Notes under the pieces: model-generated
What the model was told of the DNA's origin: nothing
Databases searched by the model: none
What the model saw: only the letters and a program-made list of their open reading frames with translations
Shown here: one piece after another, positions 27,663 through 37,130 of the stretch
How the letters are laid out: the number at the start of each line of letters is the position of its first letter
How positions within the stretch are numbered: the stretch's first letter is position 1
Position numbers and translations under genes: made by a program
Assembly (NCBI GenBank): GCA_013141385.1
Contig: JABFRB010000005.1
Location: 23,490-87,489 of the forward strand
Origin: Bacteroidales bacterium
GTDB lineage: Bacteria > Bacteroidota > Bacteroidia > Bacteroidales > Tenuifilaceae
Length of the DNA: 64,000 nucleotides
Reading direction: 5' to 3'

Positions 27663-28307
27663 ATGCAGGATTCATACAGACATAAAGGGCTCAGAAAGAA
27701 TTTGGTTGAAGAAATTAGGTTGAAAGGAATTTCTGATCAACGAGTTTTAGATGCAATAAATCGTGTGCCTCGCCATTTCTTTATGGATAGCGGTTTTATC
27801 AACTTTGCATATAAAGATTCTGCTTTCCCTATTGGTGCTGGACAAACAATATCACAACCCTACACGGTTGCTTTTCAAACCCAACTATTGAGCATTCAAC
27901 CCCACGAAAAAGTGCTCGAAATTGGTACCGGTTCAGGGTATCAAACAGCAGTTCTTATTGAAATGGGGGCAAATGTTTTTACCATTGAAAGGCAAAAGGA
28001 ATTATATTTAAAAGCAAAAGCGTTGCTTGAAAGAATGGGTTATCGTCCACATCTCTTTTATGGGGATGGATATCTTGGAATGCCTAGCTACGGGCCTTAC
28101 AATAAAATTATTATCACTGCCGGAACGCCTGAAATCCCTGAGAAACTAATTGAACAACTGGATATTGGAGGGAAATTAATAGCTCCTGTTGGTGACAATA
28201 CTAGTCAAGTAATGACTTTAGTAGAAAAAATTAGTGCCACTGAAAGTAAGATAACTAAGCATGGAAACTTTATCTTTGTTCCCTTATTAAAAGGGGTAAA
28301 ACAATAG
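27663..28307 (+). CDS. pcm: protein-L-isoaspartate O-methyltransferase
   Basis: 214 residues. Signature segments are RVPRHFF, the SAM-binding VLEIGTGSGYQTAVL, and FYGDGYLGMPSYGPYNKIIITAG. It methylates isoaspartyl residues to start their repair. The next gene, a metallo-beta-lactamase-fold hydrolase, follows after 15 bases and probably shares the transcript. Confidence 0.93.
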   Translation: MQDSYRHKGLRKNLVEEIRLKGISDQRVLDAINRVPRHFFMDSGFINFAYKDSAFPIGAGQTISQPYTVAFQTQLLSIQPHEKVLEIGTGSGYQTAVLIEMGANVFTIERQKELYLKAKALLERMGYRPHLFYGDGYLGMPSYGPYNKIIITAGTPEIPEKLIEQLDIGGKLIAPVGDNTSQVMTLVEKISATESKITKHGNFIFVPLLKGVKQ

Positions 28308-28322
28308 TATAAATTTAACATA

Positions 28323-28958
28323 ATGGTACAAATCAAGCAGTTAATTCTTAATCCTTTTCAAGAGAATACTTACATTATTTACGATGAAACCAAAGAAGCA
28401 GTTATTATTGATGCTGGTTGTCATACCCAGTCGGGTATTGATGAGGTTAAGAATTTTGTCGGTAAAGAAAATCTAAAGATTAAGTACTTATTAATCACAC
28501 ATGGACATATCGACCATATTATAGGGCTTCAACCACTTAAAGAAATATATCAAGTTGAATGTCTCGCTCATGCCGATGAACTTGCACTGATTAAATCAAT
28601 TCCTGCACAGGCGCTTATGTTTGGATTTGAGATGGATAAAGCACCAGTAATTGACAAAACTTTTAAGGATGGCGATAAAATTACTTTTGGAAACTCATGT
28701 ATTGAAGTAATACATACGCCCGGTCACTCAAAGGGTGGAGTTTGCTTTCTGCTTCGTGAGCCAAAAATTCTTATCTCTGGTGACACCCTTTTCCAAGGAT
28801 CTATTGGTCGAACTGATTTAGGAGGAAACTATGAAACATTAATTTCGAGTATTATTAATAAACTTATTCCGTTGGGTGACGATGTTGTGGTCTACCCTGG
28901 ACATGGCGATTCCACAACTGTTGGGTATGAAAAAAAGCACAATCCGTTCCTCCGATAG
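28323..28958 (+). CDS. metallo-beta-lactamase-fold hydrolase, glyoxalase II-like
   Basis: 211 residues. The metal-binding THGHIDHIIG (HxHxDH), the second-shell HTPGHS, SGDTLF and the last ligand in YPGHGD place it in the short glyoxalase-II-like subfamily (YcbL type). It probably hydrolyses a thioester such as S-lactoylglutathione or a related substrate; specificity cannot be read. Follows pcm closely. Confidence 0.9.
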   Translation: MVQIKQLILNPFQENTYIIYDETKEAVIIDAGCHTQSGIDEVKNFVGKENLKIKYLLITHGHIDHIIGLQPLKEIYQVECLAHADELALIKSIPAQALMFGFEMDKAPVIDKTFKDGDKITFGNSCIEVIHTPGHSKGGVCFLLREPKILISGDTLFQGSIGRTDLGGNYETLISSIINKLIPLGDDVVVYPGHGDSTTVGYEKKHNPFLR

Positions 28959-29077
28959 CAACAATTACAAAAAACTTTTTCTAGAAATTGATATTTCTCA
29001 ACTTTTATCAGCAATCCTTTTTTTAATTTTACATCACATTTTGAACTATTTTCAATTAAACTATAAATTCAAAAATA

Positions 29078-31945
29078 ATGATAACTGATTCCTTTGTTTC
29101 ACGTCATATTGGTCCTCGCGACCACGAATTAGATGAAATGTTAAAAGTTATTGGCGTATCAACGCTTGATGAACTTATTAACCAAACAGTTCCAACCAAT
29201 ATACGCTTAAAAAGACCTCTCAACCTACCTGCTCCGATAACTGAACATGAGTACTTAAACAAAATCAATGCTTTAGCAGCAAAAAACAAGATTTTCCGTT
29301 CTTTTATTGGCTTGGGATATTATGGTACTGCGACTCCAGCAGTAATCATGCGCAATATATTTGAAAATCCAAGTTGGTACACTTCATATACTCCATACCA
29401 AGCAGAAATTAGCCAAGGTCGTTTAGAGGCTTTGTTAAACTACCAAACCATGGTTATGGATTTAACAGGTATGCAAATTGCCAATGCCTCGCTTCTTGAT
29501 GAATCAACCGCAGCTGCTGAGGCAATGATTATGATGCATAACCTTCGTAGTCGCCAAGCAGTAAAGGATGGTAAGAATGTAATTTTTGTTGATAGAGATA
29601 TCTTCCCACAGAATCTTGAGGTCATCATTACACGTGCAAAACCGCTGGGAATTGAAGTGGTAACAGGATGCTACAGCCAATACACCTACACAGGAAAAGA
29701 ATTTGGTGCAATTGTTCAGTATCCATCAGCCAAAGGAACTGTTAGAGATTATGCAGAATTTACAACCAAAGCTCACGAAGCAGGTGTTCTTGTTTCTGTA
29801 ATCTCAGATCTTTTAAGCCTTGCCCTTATTACACCTCCTGGTGAATGGGGAGCTGATATCGTTGTTGGATCAACCCAACGATTTGGTGTTCCAATGGGAT
29901 TTGGCGGTCCTCACGCTGCATTCTTTGCAACTAAAGATGAGCACAAACGCAGTATGCCGGGTCGTATCATAGGTGTTTCAATCGATAAACATGGCAATAA
30001 AGCGTTACGTATGGCTTTGCAAACCCGCGAGCAACACATCAAGCGCGAACGTGCAACCTCAAACATCTGTACAGCACAAGCACTTCTTGCCACAATGGCT
30101 GGCATGTATGCTGTATATCATGGACAAGAGGGAATTAAGAGAATTGCTTCATACACCCATAGTGCCGCAGTAATTGTTGCTACCGAACTAACAAAATTAG
30201 GCTACACACAGAATGTAAGAAGTTTCTTCGATACTCTTGAGATTTCTCTTCCAGCATCAGTGAGTTTAAACACAATTAAAGAAAAAGCACTTGCAAACAA
30301 GTTGAATTTCTTCTATAAAGAGAACGGTAGTATTGGTATCAGCTTCGATGAACTAACCAACGTTAGTGATATTAACTGCATTTTAACTGTATTTGCCGAA
30401 GCAAATGGCAAAAAAGCAACAGCAATCACCGCAATCGTTGAATCAAACCAAATACCTGCTAACCTAAAACGTAAAAGCAGCTATTTAACTGAGAAGGTAT
30501 TCAACATGTTCCACTCCGAAACCGAAATGATGCGGTATATCAAGAAGTTGGAACGTAAAGATATCTCCCTAACCCATAGTATGATTTCATTGGGTAGCTG
30601 CACTATGAAACTTAACGGTGCTGCTTTAATGTTGCCACTTAGCCGTGCAGAATTCGGAAGCATCCACCCATTTGTTCCAGTGGATCAGGTTGCTGGTTAT
30701 ATGGAGATGATTCACGATTTAGAAAAATATTTAGCCGAGATAACTGGTTTTGCAGCAGTTTCGCTCCAACCAAACTCTGGTGCAGCTGGTGAATATGCTG
30801 GATTAATGGTTATCCGTCAGTATCATATCGATAGAGGCGACACGCATCGTAATGTTGCTCTAATTCCTGCATCTGCGCATGGAACAAACCCTGCAAGTGC
30901 TGCTATGGCAGGCATGGAGGTTGTAGTTGTTGCCTGCGATGAAAAAGGGAATATCAACGTAGATGATTTAAAGGCAAAGGCAGAACAGCTTAAAGATAAA
31001 CTTTCATGCTTTATGGTTACCTACCCATCCACTCACGGGGTATTTGAGTTCAAAATTCGCGAGATGATGGATATTATTCACAAGAATGGTGGTCTAGTTT
31101 ACATGGATGGTGCTAACATGAACGCACAGGTTGGACTTACCAGCCCAGGCGAGATTGGTGCTGATGTTTGCCATCTCAACTTACATAAAACCTTTGCAAT
31201 TCCTCATGGTGGTGGTGGTCCAGGTGTTGGTCCAATTGCTGTTACAAAGGAACTTGCTCACTTCCTTCCTTCACACCCTGTTGTAAGAACTGGTGGTGAT
31301 AAGGCTATTACCGCCGTTGCCGCTGCTCCTTACGGAAGTGCAAGTGTTCTGCCAATTACCTATGGATATATCCTAATGCTAGGTGGCGAAGGTTTAACAA
31401 ACGCTACCAAGTGGGCTATTCTAAATGCAAACTACATGGCCACCCGCCTAAAAGGACATTACAGCGTTCTTTACACTGGCGAAACTGGACGTGTTGCACA
31501 TGAGATGATCCTCGATTGCCATCATTTTAAGGCAACCTACGATGTTGAAACAGGTGATATCGCTCGTCGTTTGATGGATTATGGATACCATGCTCCTACC
31601 CTATCATTCCCTGTTCATGAAACTTTAATGGTAGAACCAACCGAAAGCGAATCCAAGCAAGAACTAGACCGCTTTGTTGATACTTTAATTACCATTAAAA
31701 AAGAGCTTGATGATATTAAAGATGGCAAAGCCGATAAGGTTGATAACGTAGTTAAGAATGCTCCTCACACAGCCACCGAAGTTACTGCCAATGAGTGGAA
31801 CCATACCTATGGTCGTCAGAAAGCAGCATTCCCACTGCCTTGGATTGCTGGGAATAAGTTCTGGCCAGCAGTTGGAAAGATAGATTCTGGTTATGGTGAT
31901 AGGAATTTAGTATGCTCATGTGCTCCAATTGAGGAATACTTGTAG
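29078..31945 (+). CDS. gcvP: glycine dehydrogenase (decarboxylating), P protein
   Basis: 955 residues with both halves of the P protein fused in one chain. The first half begins FVSRHIGPRDHELDEML. The second half carries the PLP lysine in NLHKTFAIPHGGGGPG. SAHGTNPASAAMAGM and DGANMNAQVGL are further signatures. It decarboxylates glycine and passes the aminomethyl group to lipoyl-H protein. No gcvT or gcvH is in the window, and I see no glycine-riboswitch-like structure in the 119-base upstream gap. Confidence 0.96.
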   Translation: MITDSFVSRHIGPRDHELDEMLKVIGVSTLDELINQTVPTNIRLKRPLNLPAPITEHEYLNKINALAAKNKIFRSFIGLGYYGTATPAVIMRNIFENPSWYTSYTPYQAEISQGRLEALLNYQTMVMDLTGMQIANASLLDESTAAAEAMIMMHNLRSRQAVKDGKNVIFVDRDIFPQNLEVIITRAKPLGIEVVTGCYSQYTYTGKEFGAIVQYPSAKGTVRDYAEFTTKAHEAGVLVSVISDLLSLALITPPGEWGADIVVGSTQRFGVPMGFGGPHAAFFATKDEHKRSMPGRIIGVSIDKHGNKALRMALQTREQHIKRERATSNICTAQALLATMAGMYAVYHGQEGIKRIASYTHSAAVIVATELTKLGYTQNVRSFFDTLEISLPASVSLNTIKEKALANKLNFFYKENGSIGISFDELTNVSDINCILTVFAEANGKKATAITAIVESNQIPANLKRKSSYLTEKVFNMFHSETEMMRYIKKLERKDISLTHSMISLGSCTMKLNGAALMLPLSRAEFGSIHPFVPVDQVAGYMEMIHDLEKYLAEITGFAAVSLQPNSGAAGEYAGLMVIRQYHIDRGDTHRNVALIPASAHGTNPASAAMAGMEVVVVACDEKGNINVDDLKAKAEQLKDKLSCFMVTYPSTHGVFEFKIREMMDIIHKNGGLVYMDGANMNAQVGLTSPGEIGADVCHLNLHKTFAIPHGGGGPGVGPIAVTKELAHFLPSHPVVRTGGDKAITAVAAAPYGSASVLPITYGYILMLGGEGLTNATKWAILNANYMATRLKGHYSVLYTGETGRVAHEMILDCHHFKATYDVETGDIARRLMDYGYHAPTLSFPVHETLMVEPTESESKQELDRFVDTLITIKKELDDIKDGKADKVDNVVKNAPHTATEVTANEWNHTYGRQKAAFPLPWIAGNKFWPAVGKIDSGYGDRNLVCSCAPIEEYL

Positions 31946-31956
31946 CAAATACGAAA

Positions 31957-31999
31957 AAAGAGTTCCGAACTTTCAAAAAGTTCGGAACTCTTTTATTTT
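31957..31999. terminator. terminator of gcvP (recurrent hairpin family)
   Basis: AAAAGAGTTCCGAACTTT pairs with AAAGTTCGGAACTCTTTT and is followed by T-rich sequence. The same stem recurs at 32169, 36308 and, degraded, 38513. Confidence 0.85.
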
Positions 32000-32168
32000 G
32001 TGGGTTTTCCCTCAACCCAAGACCTTTTGGGGTCGATAGACCCGAAAGAGTCTAAGATTGTTAAAACCTTATTTTCAGACATTAGTAGAAAATTATTGTT
32101 TATACGAAATTTCAACCTTATTAAAAAAGCTCAATATATGTATAAAAAAATATCATAATTAACACACC

Positions 32169-32203
32169 AGATCCGAACTTTTAAAAAGTTCGGATCTCTT
32201 TAT
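32169..32203. terminator. second hairpin of the same family
   Basis: AGATCCGAACTTTT pairs with AAAAGTTCGGATCT, with CTTTATATTT after it on the plus strand. It lies between gcvP and the membrane-protein gene and could be a terminator or a repeat unit. Confidence 0.6.
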
Positions 32204-32265
32204 ATTTGGGGAGTATAGATAACTTCTTTTATAAACTTGAGTAAAGCAAAATCCTCTTAGTTTTG

Positions 32266-32796
32266 CTATAGAGCACCTACTAATTTCTCTAATTGATCAA
32301 AATAAGAAGGAGTCATATTTCCAATTACCAAAGACTCGTAGTAATTTCTAATAGTGCCTTTCATATTTTCATTAATACAATTTTTATCTTCTTTAATTGA
32401 TGTTGTAAAATGAATTACTGCAGATAACTTGTAATAATCTGGGGTATGCTCGGAGGTTAAGACAAATAAATACAATGTGTTTATTGGCAATTCATCATTG
32501 AATTTAAGTCTTGTCAAAATATTTTTCGATTCCCTATTAAGATCCTCTATCTTTTTAACGTTTTTTTCAACATCATTCCGCAAGTAATCAATAGAGGAGT
32601 TGTAAATAGAGTAAAGCCCAATAATTGATAATCCAATAATTATACCCACAACCACAATTAAGAGGTTAAGATAATTTTTAACAACTATTTCATCAACATT
32701 CTGAATTTTAAAGTGATATGAAATATTCAGTACCAGTGCTGTAAAACTTAGGATAATTGCTATAAACAGTAATATGTAGTAATTCTTTTGTTTCAT
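32266..32796 (-). CDS. two-helix membrane protein with coiled coil
   Basis: 176 residues. Two membrane helices (about 7-27 and 42-65) are followed by a coiled-coil stretch rich in Lys/Glu/Asn (VEKNVKKIEDLNRES) and a C-terminal helical domain of no recognisable family. It overlaps the end of the response-regulator gene by 4 bases and is therefore made with it and with the histidine kinase. It is plausibly an output or membrane-anchored partner of that signalling pair. No homology is claimed. Confidence 0.7.
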   Translation of the reverse strand: MKQKNYYILLFIAIILSFTALVLNISYHFKIQNVDEIVVKNYLNLLIVVVGIIIGLSIIGLYSIYNSSIDYLRNDVEKNVKKIEDLNRESKNILTRLKFNDELPINTLYLFVLTSEHTPDYYKLSAVIHFTTSIKEDKNCINENMKGTIRNYYESLVIGNMTPSYFDQLEKLVGAL

Positions 32797-33209
32797 AACT
32801 TTATATTTTTTTTAGCCAGGTCAACAAGTTGATTATCGTTTGTTCCATCTTTCTTCTCTTTATAATGCACGTTTCCTCCCCATGGTTTTGTAAAGATTGC
32901 AGTATGCCTTGTCCATACTACTATAGGTATTCTTTTATCTCTTAGTTCCTTCTCATATAGCACCCATCCCGTCTCCAACCCACCGTTGGTCTCTTCAACT
33001 GAATAAGGGTAATTGGGCATTATAGAGTCCAAAAAGATCAGATCAAAAGAAATTCCCGATTCGTTCAGTAAGTATTTGGCAGCACTTACGCTACCTGCAA
33101 TTTCAACCTTATAATGCTTTTTCAGTTCCGTAATGAGTCTGTGAATCATATCCGCTTCATCCTCAATAATTAAAATGTTTTTGTTTCCCATAATGTAATG
33201 TTTACTCAA
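32793..33209 (-). CDS. stand-alone response regulator receiver protein
   Basis: 138 residues, a single receiver domain without a DNA-binding output. The acidic pocket is IIEDE (Glu16-Asp17-Glu18), the phosphoacceptor is Asp61 (LIFLDSIMP), Thr100 is in VVWTR and the conserved Lys118 is in HYKEKK. An insertion after the phosphorylation site (NYPYSVEETNGGLETGW) makes it atypical. Met7 is an alternative start. It lies 11 bases after the histidine-kinase gene, its likely phosphodonor. Confidence 0.8.
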   Translation of the reverse strand: MSKHYIMGNKNILIIEDEADMIHRLITELKKHYKVEIAGSVSAAKYLLNESGISFDLIFLDSIMPNYPYSVEETNGGLETGWVLYEKELRDKRIPIVVWTRHTAIFTKPWGGNVHYKEKKDGTNDNQLVDLAKKNIKL

Positions 33210-33220
33210 GTTTATATTAT

Positions 33221-35941
33221 CTATTTTTTTATGCTAACAGTAAATTTAATATGTGAAATCGGTTCTTTCAAATAGAGAGTTGCCATTTCTTCGAACAAAA
33301 TATTGTTTTCTTTCCTATATGCAATAAATTCTTTGATCAACTCATTATCCCGAAGTCGGAAAACACTGTATTTATTATATTTTTCAATTATATCAGGTGG
33401 AATAGGAAGTGATAACTCTTCATAGTCTTTTTTCCCTTCTTTTGTAAAACAATTCAGCAGAGACATTCTTTTCTCATTTGATTCAATTTCTTTAAGAGCC
33501 TTATGTAGTCCTATGATTCCAAAAATATTATAATCAAATAAATCATTGTCCGCCTCAGCAATAACTGTTCCACCATGCGCTTCAACTATTCGCTGTACAA
33601 GAGAAAGACCTAAACCAGTACCTGTCAAGCATTTTTCTGTAGCTTTCTTTCCCCTGAAATTTTCTTCCCAAATCCTATTACTATCATCATCTGGAATGGC
33701 TATTCCCATATTCTCTACAATTATTTTATATTCATCACCAGTGCTTATCATTTTAATAATCACACATGTACCCAAAACGGCATATTTTACTGCGTTATTT
33801 ACTAAATTGATAATAGCCGTTTGAAACAGTTGGTGTACATATATAGTGTTTTCGTATTTTGAATCATCATTAAAGATAACTCGTACATCTACCCCGCTTT
33901 TTCTTGCATCAGCCCTAAAAATGTCCAGTGATGACATAAGAAATGTTTTAAGATTAAGAGCTTCTCTTGCAGAATTTGCAGTTTCTCCATCAAAATTCTT
34001 CATTTTAGCATACTGAGAATAATTTCTTATAATAGAAGCTGCTCCGGATATTCTGTAAACTAAATTATTAATATGGTCTCTTTTACTTATTTTTTGATAT
34101 TTAAGCTCCTCAATAATTGATTTTGCATTTTGAGTTATTACCTCCGTTTGTGCGGGTAATTCGTGATTAAGTTTACTTAAAGTTCCATCAGATATTTTGT
34201 ATTGTTTTAAAATTTGAATAGAAAGGCTAATGATATCCGAAGCAGTTGATGCAATATCGAAATGATAATACAGAAATGATGATCCTTTATCCTCTCCATC
34301 AATACTTTTTATCTTATTGATAAGTTCTATAAATCCTACGATTTCTTTTTTATTATCCAGAATTGGAATAAGCATTGATGAATAGATGGGCTCTGTATCG
34401 TTATAAATAAAATCTCTTTTAGAATAAATAAAAGGGGAAGTCTCAACATTGTCCTTCTCTAAAGATGTCCTATAATTATCAAACCAAATGCTAAAATTAG
34501 GGTATCTGCTTGATAAATCTGCCATACAGATATTTGGCGGAATGGTTATTTCCTCGTCAAACACTTTTTTAAGTGTAGTACCTTCATATAAGTAAATAAG
34601 GCATTCTTTACACCTAATTGAATTTCTTATTATTTCACATGCATTTCTATAATACTCTTTTTCCTTTTCAATAATAAAACCTGTTTCCTGAATAAGTTTT
34701 TCCCTTAATTTCCTTTGCATGTTTTGAATTACAATATATTGGCTCGAAAAAATTGTCCTAGAAACGGTTTCCAGAAAATTAAAGCTATTATAATATGAGT
34801 AACTTTTTTCATCAAAATAAAGCGTCAAAAGTCCAAAATAATTTAATTTATTCTTATCAAAAGGAAAAATTGGAACTAAAACTAAAATATCTGATTTACA
34901 CAAATTTTGTGATTCAAGGAATACATCAAAATTGGTAAATTGATCATTTACTGTTGGAAATTGTTTCGGATCAATAATATCATTAAATTTAAGTTCCTCA
35001 CCTCTTTTCATTTTATCATAAATACTTTTTATATAATCGTAAAAGCAATGCTTTTTTCCATCATGAACTTCATTACGGTCAATAATGTAAGGTGTTGATT
35101 TTACTTGCTCCTGTGATTTCCCCAAAAAATTGGAGGTATGTTCTTTTTCTAAAAAAATATCCTCTGGGTTATTGTCATTTAACGACCAAAGCGAGGCGTA
35201 AACTAAATGGCTATGTCGTTGGTTTGTTTCATCACCATTATCTACAAATAAATGTTTTAATGCATCAAATACTTTTTTATTCTTTTCAATTATACTATCA
35301 ACATTGATTACAATTGACAAGTCGTTTATGAACTGGTTTAATCTTTTGTCGGCATCCTTTGTCGTTTTCATTGTTATGAAAACACTTAGAATATCTGAAA
35401 GACTTTTAAGTTGATATTCATTAACAGTAACATTATCCTTATTTGAAAATAATACTAAAACTGCATGAAGAATTCTTTTTTCACTATTATCAGAGTACTT
35501 ATCCTTAATATATACAGGAAGAAAATATTCTGAATTATAACCAGTAAGAATTTCCTCATAATACCTATTTAATTCATTTGTCTTATTGTTTTTAAATAGA
35601 TCAACGTCTTTAATTGAAATATAACATTTGTCATATTCTTTGTTTATAAATTTCTTAGCCACATAAATAATCAAACCCTCGCCATCCCTAATTTCACCAT
35701 TAAGATCTAAATCAAGTTTCTTAATATGCTCGTTTATACTAGTTTTTAAATTTTCAATTTCTGGAGGATAAAAATCGTAACAATTTATAGTATTTCTAAA
35801 CTCATTACATGAAAAGTAGCAAGCAGCTTTAAAACTATCATCATTAGCTACAATAAACTGTAAGGCATCTGGTAGAGTTTGCTCTTCAATCCTTGGAATA
35901 TTTATAAAATTTGTAATTAACTTTTCACTTATTAAGTACAT
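33221..35941 (-). CDS. cytoplasmic GAF-domain sensor histidine kinase
   Basis: 906 residues without membrane helices. The N-terminal ~560 residues contain two or three GAF-like regions (HAVLVLFSNKDN; FGLLTLYFDEKS; SMLIPILDNKKEIVGFIELIN). The phosphoacceptor His is at about 593 (KLNHELPAQ). The HATPase domain shows the N box (INLVNNAVKYA), G1 (ENMGIAIPDDD) and G2 (GTGLGLSLVQRIVEAHGG). A ~100-residue C-terminal extension after the ATPase has no recognised family. It reads as a soluble sensor of a cytosolic ligand or redox state passing phosphate to the downstream receiver protein. Confidence 0.8.
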   Translation of the reverse strand: MYLISEKLITNFINIPRIEEQTLPDALQFIVANDDSFKAACYFSCNEFRNTINCYDFYPPEIENLKTSINEHIKKLDLDLNGEIRDGEGLIIYVAKKFINKEYDKCYISIKDVDLFKNNKTNELNRYYEEILTGYNSEYFLPVYIKDKYSDNSEKRILHAVLVLFSNKDNVTVNEYQLKSLSDILSVFITMKTTKDADKRLNQFINDLSIVINVDSIIEKNKKVFDALKHLFVDNGDETNQRHSHLVYASLWSLNDNNPEDIFLEKEHTSNFLGKSQEQVKSTPYIIDRNEVHDGKKHCFYDYIKSIYDKMKRGEELKFNDIIDPKQFPTVNDQFTNFDVFLESQNLCKSDILVLVPIFPFDKNKLNYFGLLTLYFDEKSYSYYNSFNFLETVSRTIFSSQYIVIQNMQRKLREKLIQETGFIIEKEKEYYRNACEIIRNSIRCKECLIYLYEGTTLKKVFDEEITIPPNICMADLSSRYPNFSIWFDNYRTSLEKDNVETSPFIYSKRDFIYNDTEPIYSSMLIPILDNKKEIVGFIELINKIKSIDGEDKGSSFLYYHFDIASTASDIISLSIQILKQYKISDGTLSKLNHELPAQTEVITQNAKSIIEELKYQKISKRDHINNLVYRISGAASIIRNYSQYAKMKNFDGETANSAREALNLKTFLMSSLDIFRADARKSGVDVRVIFNDDSKYENTIYVHQLFQTAIINLVNNAVKYAVLGTCVIIKMISTGDEYKIIVENMGIAIPDDDSNRIWEENFRGKKATEKCLTGTGLGLSLVQRIVEAHGGTVIAEADNDLFDYNIFGIIGLHKALKEIESNEKRMSLLNCFTKEGKKDYEELSLPIPPDIIEKYNKYSVFRLRDNELIKEFIAYRKENNILFEEMATLYLKEPISHIKFTVSIKK

Positions 35942-36044
35942 AGAATAGAGGATTTTAAATTCATATCTAAATTACTATATTTTTCTAAAAATGTTACTCT
36001 TAGGTTATTTATTTTTAAAAGATATAGAACCATACATTAATTTA

Positions 36045-36236
36045 ATATGATTGTCCACAATAATTCCCACCAAAGAATAAATAATCCAAAATGTCATTGC
36101 CTTTCGGCGAACTCGCACAACTTGTCCCGATATTCTTTATCGGGAATACGCTCGGTTTCTGCGAACCATTAGCTCATGAGCGAAGCGAACCGAGCTTGCG
36201 AGTTCACCGAAGGTAATAATGCAGGAACTGACCAAA
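36045..36236. repeat. MITE-like dispersed element, copy 2
   Basis: Starts ATATGATTGTCC as in copy 1 and shares GTCATTGCC, ACGCTCGGTTTCTGCGAACC and TAGCTCATGAGCGAAGCGAA with it. An internal palindrome (CTTTCGGCGAACTCGC against GCGAGTTCACCGAAGG) is larger than in copy 1. The right terminal repeat is not recognisable, so the copy seems truncated. Confidence 0.6.
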
Positions 36237-36307
36237 GAGAACTCAGCCGAGCTAATCCCTAACTTACAGGAATTAAACCTTAACTCACATATAACTAAAA
36301 ATGAAAA

Positions 36308-36339
36308 AGAGTTCCGAACTTTTTAAAAGTTCGAAACTC
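36308..36339. repeat. third copy of the GTTCCGAAC hairpin
   Basis: GAGTTCCGAACTTTT pairs with AAAAGTTCGAAACTC with one mismatch. There is no T-run and no gene immediately upstream, so here it is more likely a repeat than a terminator. Confidence 0.6.
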
Positions 36340-36360
36340 TACAGTTTAGCAATAAATAAA

Positions 36361-36520
36361 TTATGATTGTCCGCTATAATTCCTAATCAGGAATAAACAA
36401 CCCAAGTTGTCATTCCTGCGAATGCAGGAATCCCGTTCTTTATAATCTAGATTCTGGGACTTCGCCCAGAATGACAAGGGGATCATTTTAGATATTAGGT
36501 ATAATAGAGGATATTCATAA
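36361..36520. mobile_element. MITE-like dispersed element, copy 3 (complete)
   Basis: The left end TTATGATTGTCCGCTATAAT and the complement of the right end, TTATGAATATCCTCTATTAT, form ~20-base imperfect terminal repeats. The interior begins TTGTCATTCCTGCGAATG and ends CGCCCAGAATGACAAG. It is about 160 bp with no protein of its own. Confidence 0.7.
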
Positions 36521-36715
36521 AATAAATTATCCTCTTCCTTATCAAATTTTGGAATTTTAAAATCCACAAAATAATTTAGGCATTACATTACAGGTTTTGA
36601 GGGCTCTTCTAAACTTGGGAACTCTTTTTTACCATTAATGAATTACCCGTAAGCTAAATTTGGCTATTCTTTTATTTTTTGATTTTTCATAACCTGAGTG
36701 GGATAATTTCCCATT

Positions 36716-36961
36716 CGTTTGGGAACGAACTGGTGGAAATAGGACTCCATCCAAACGGTTTGGGAGGGGGTTAAGTCTTCTGGAAGTACTTCTAAACCGT
36801 TTGGGGGCTAACTGGTGAAAAAGAGGTTCTTCCCAAACGGTTTGGGAAGAGGTTAAATTTTCCCAAGGTGTTTCAAAACCGTTTGGGAATTATCTGGTGG
36901 GGAAAAAGTTCCTCCCGCACGGTTTGGGAGGGACTAAATCTCCCACAGGTAGCATCTAAAC
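36716..36961. repeat. three tandem 82-bp units
   Basis: Units at 36716-36797, 36798-36879 and 36880-36961 are each exactly 82 bases and begin CGTTTGGG. Each contains a second related start (CGGTTTGGGAGGG or similar) about 40 bases in, so the array can be read as six ~41-base half-units. The units share ACTGGTG and TTCC..CCAAACGGTTTGGGA segments but differ elsewhere. It ends about 170 bases before the DUF6261-like gene. Confidence 0.85.
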
Positions 36962-37130
36962 AATCCCGAATAGCATACACTCCTATTATTGGCATAACTT
37001 TTGATTTGTGCCAGACCATGGGGAACGACCTACCAGTAGCGGAAGGGCACGGAAATATCCCCGCAAAAATATTCACCTTTAAAATACAATTATATCATTA
37101 AATCACGTTTTACTGGCAACAGTAAATACA

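Larger units (their letters stand above)
35942..37130. other. 1.2-kb gene-free region of repeats
   Basis: No credible gene. The stretch holds two MITE-like copies (36045 onward and 36361-36520), a hairpin of the GTTCCGAAC family (36308-36339) and the 82-bp tandem array (36716-36961). The remainder is plain sequence. Confidence 0.7.

Noticed and set aside
28959..29077. Glycine riboswitch before gcvP
   Set aside because: The 119-base gap is AT-rich with no paired glycine-aptamer elements.
36361..36567. A 68-codon minus-strand frame
   Set aside because: It lies almost wholly within the third MITE-like copy.
36716..36961. CRISPR array
   Set aside because: Units are contiguous 82-base tandem repeats without unique spacers, and no cas gene is present.
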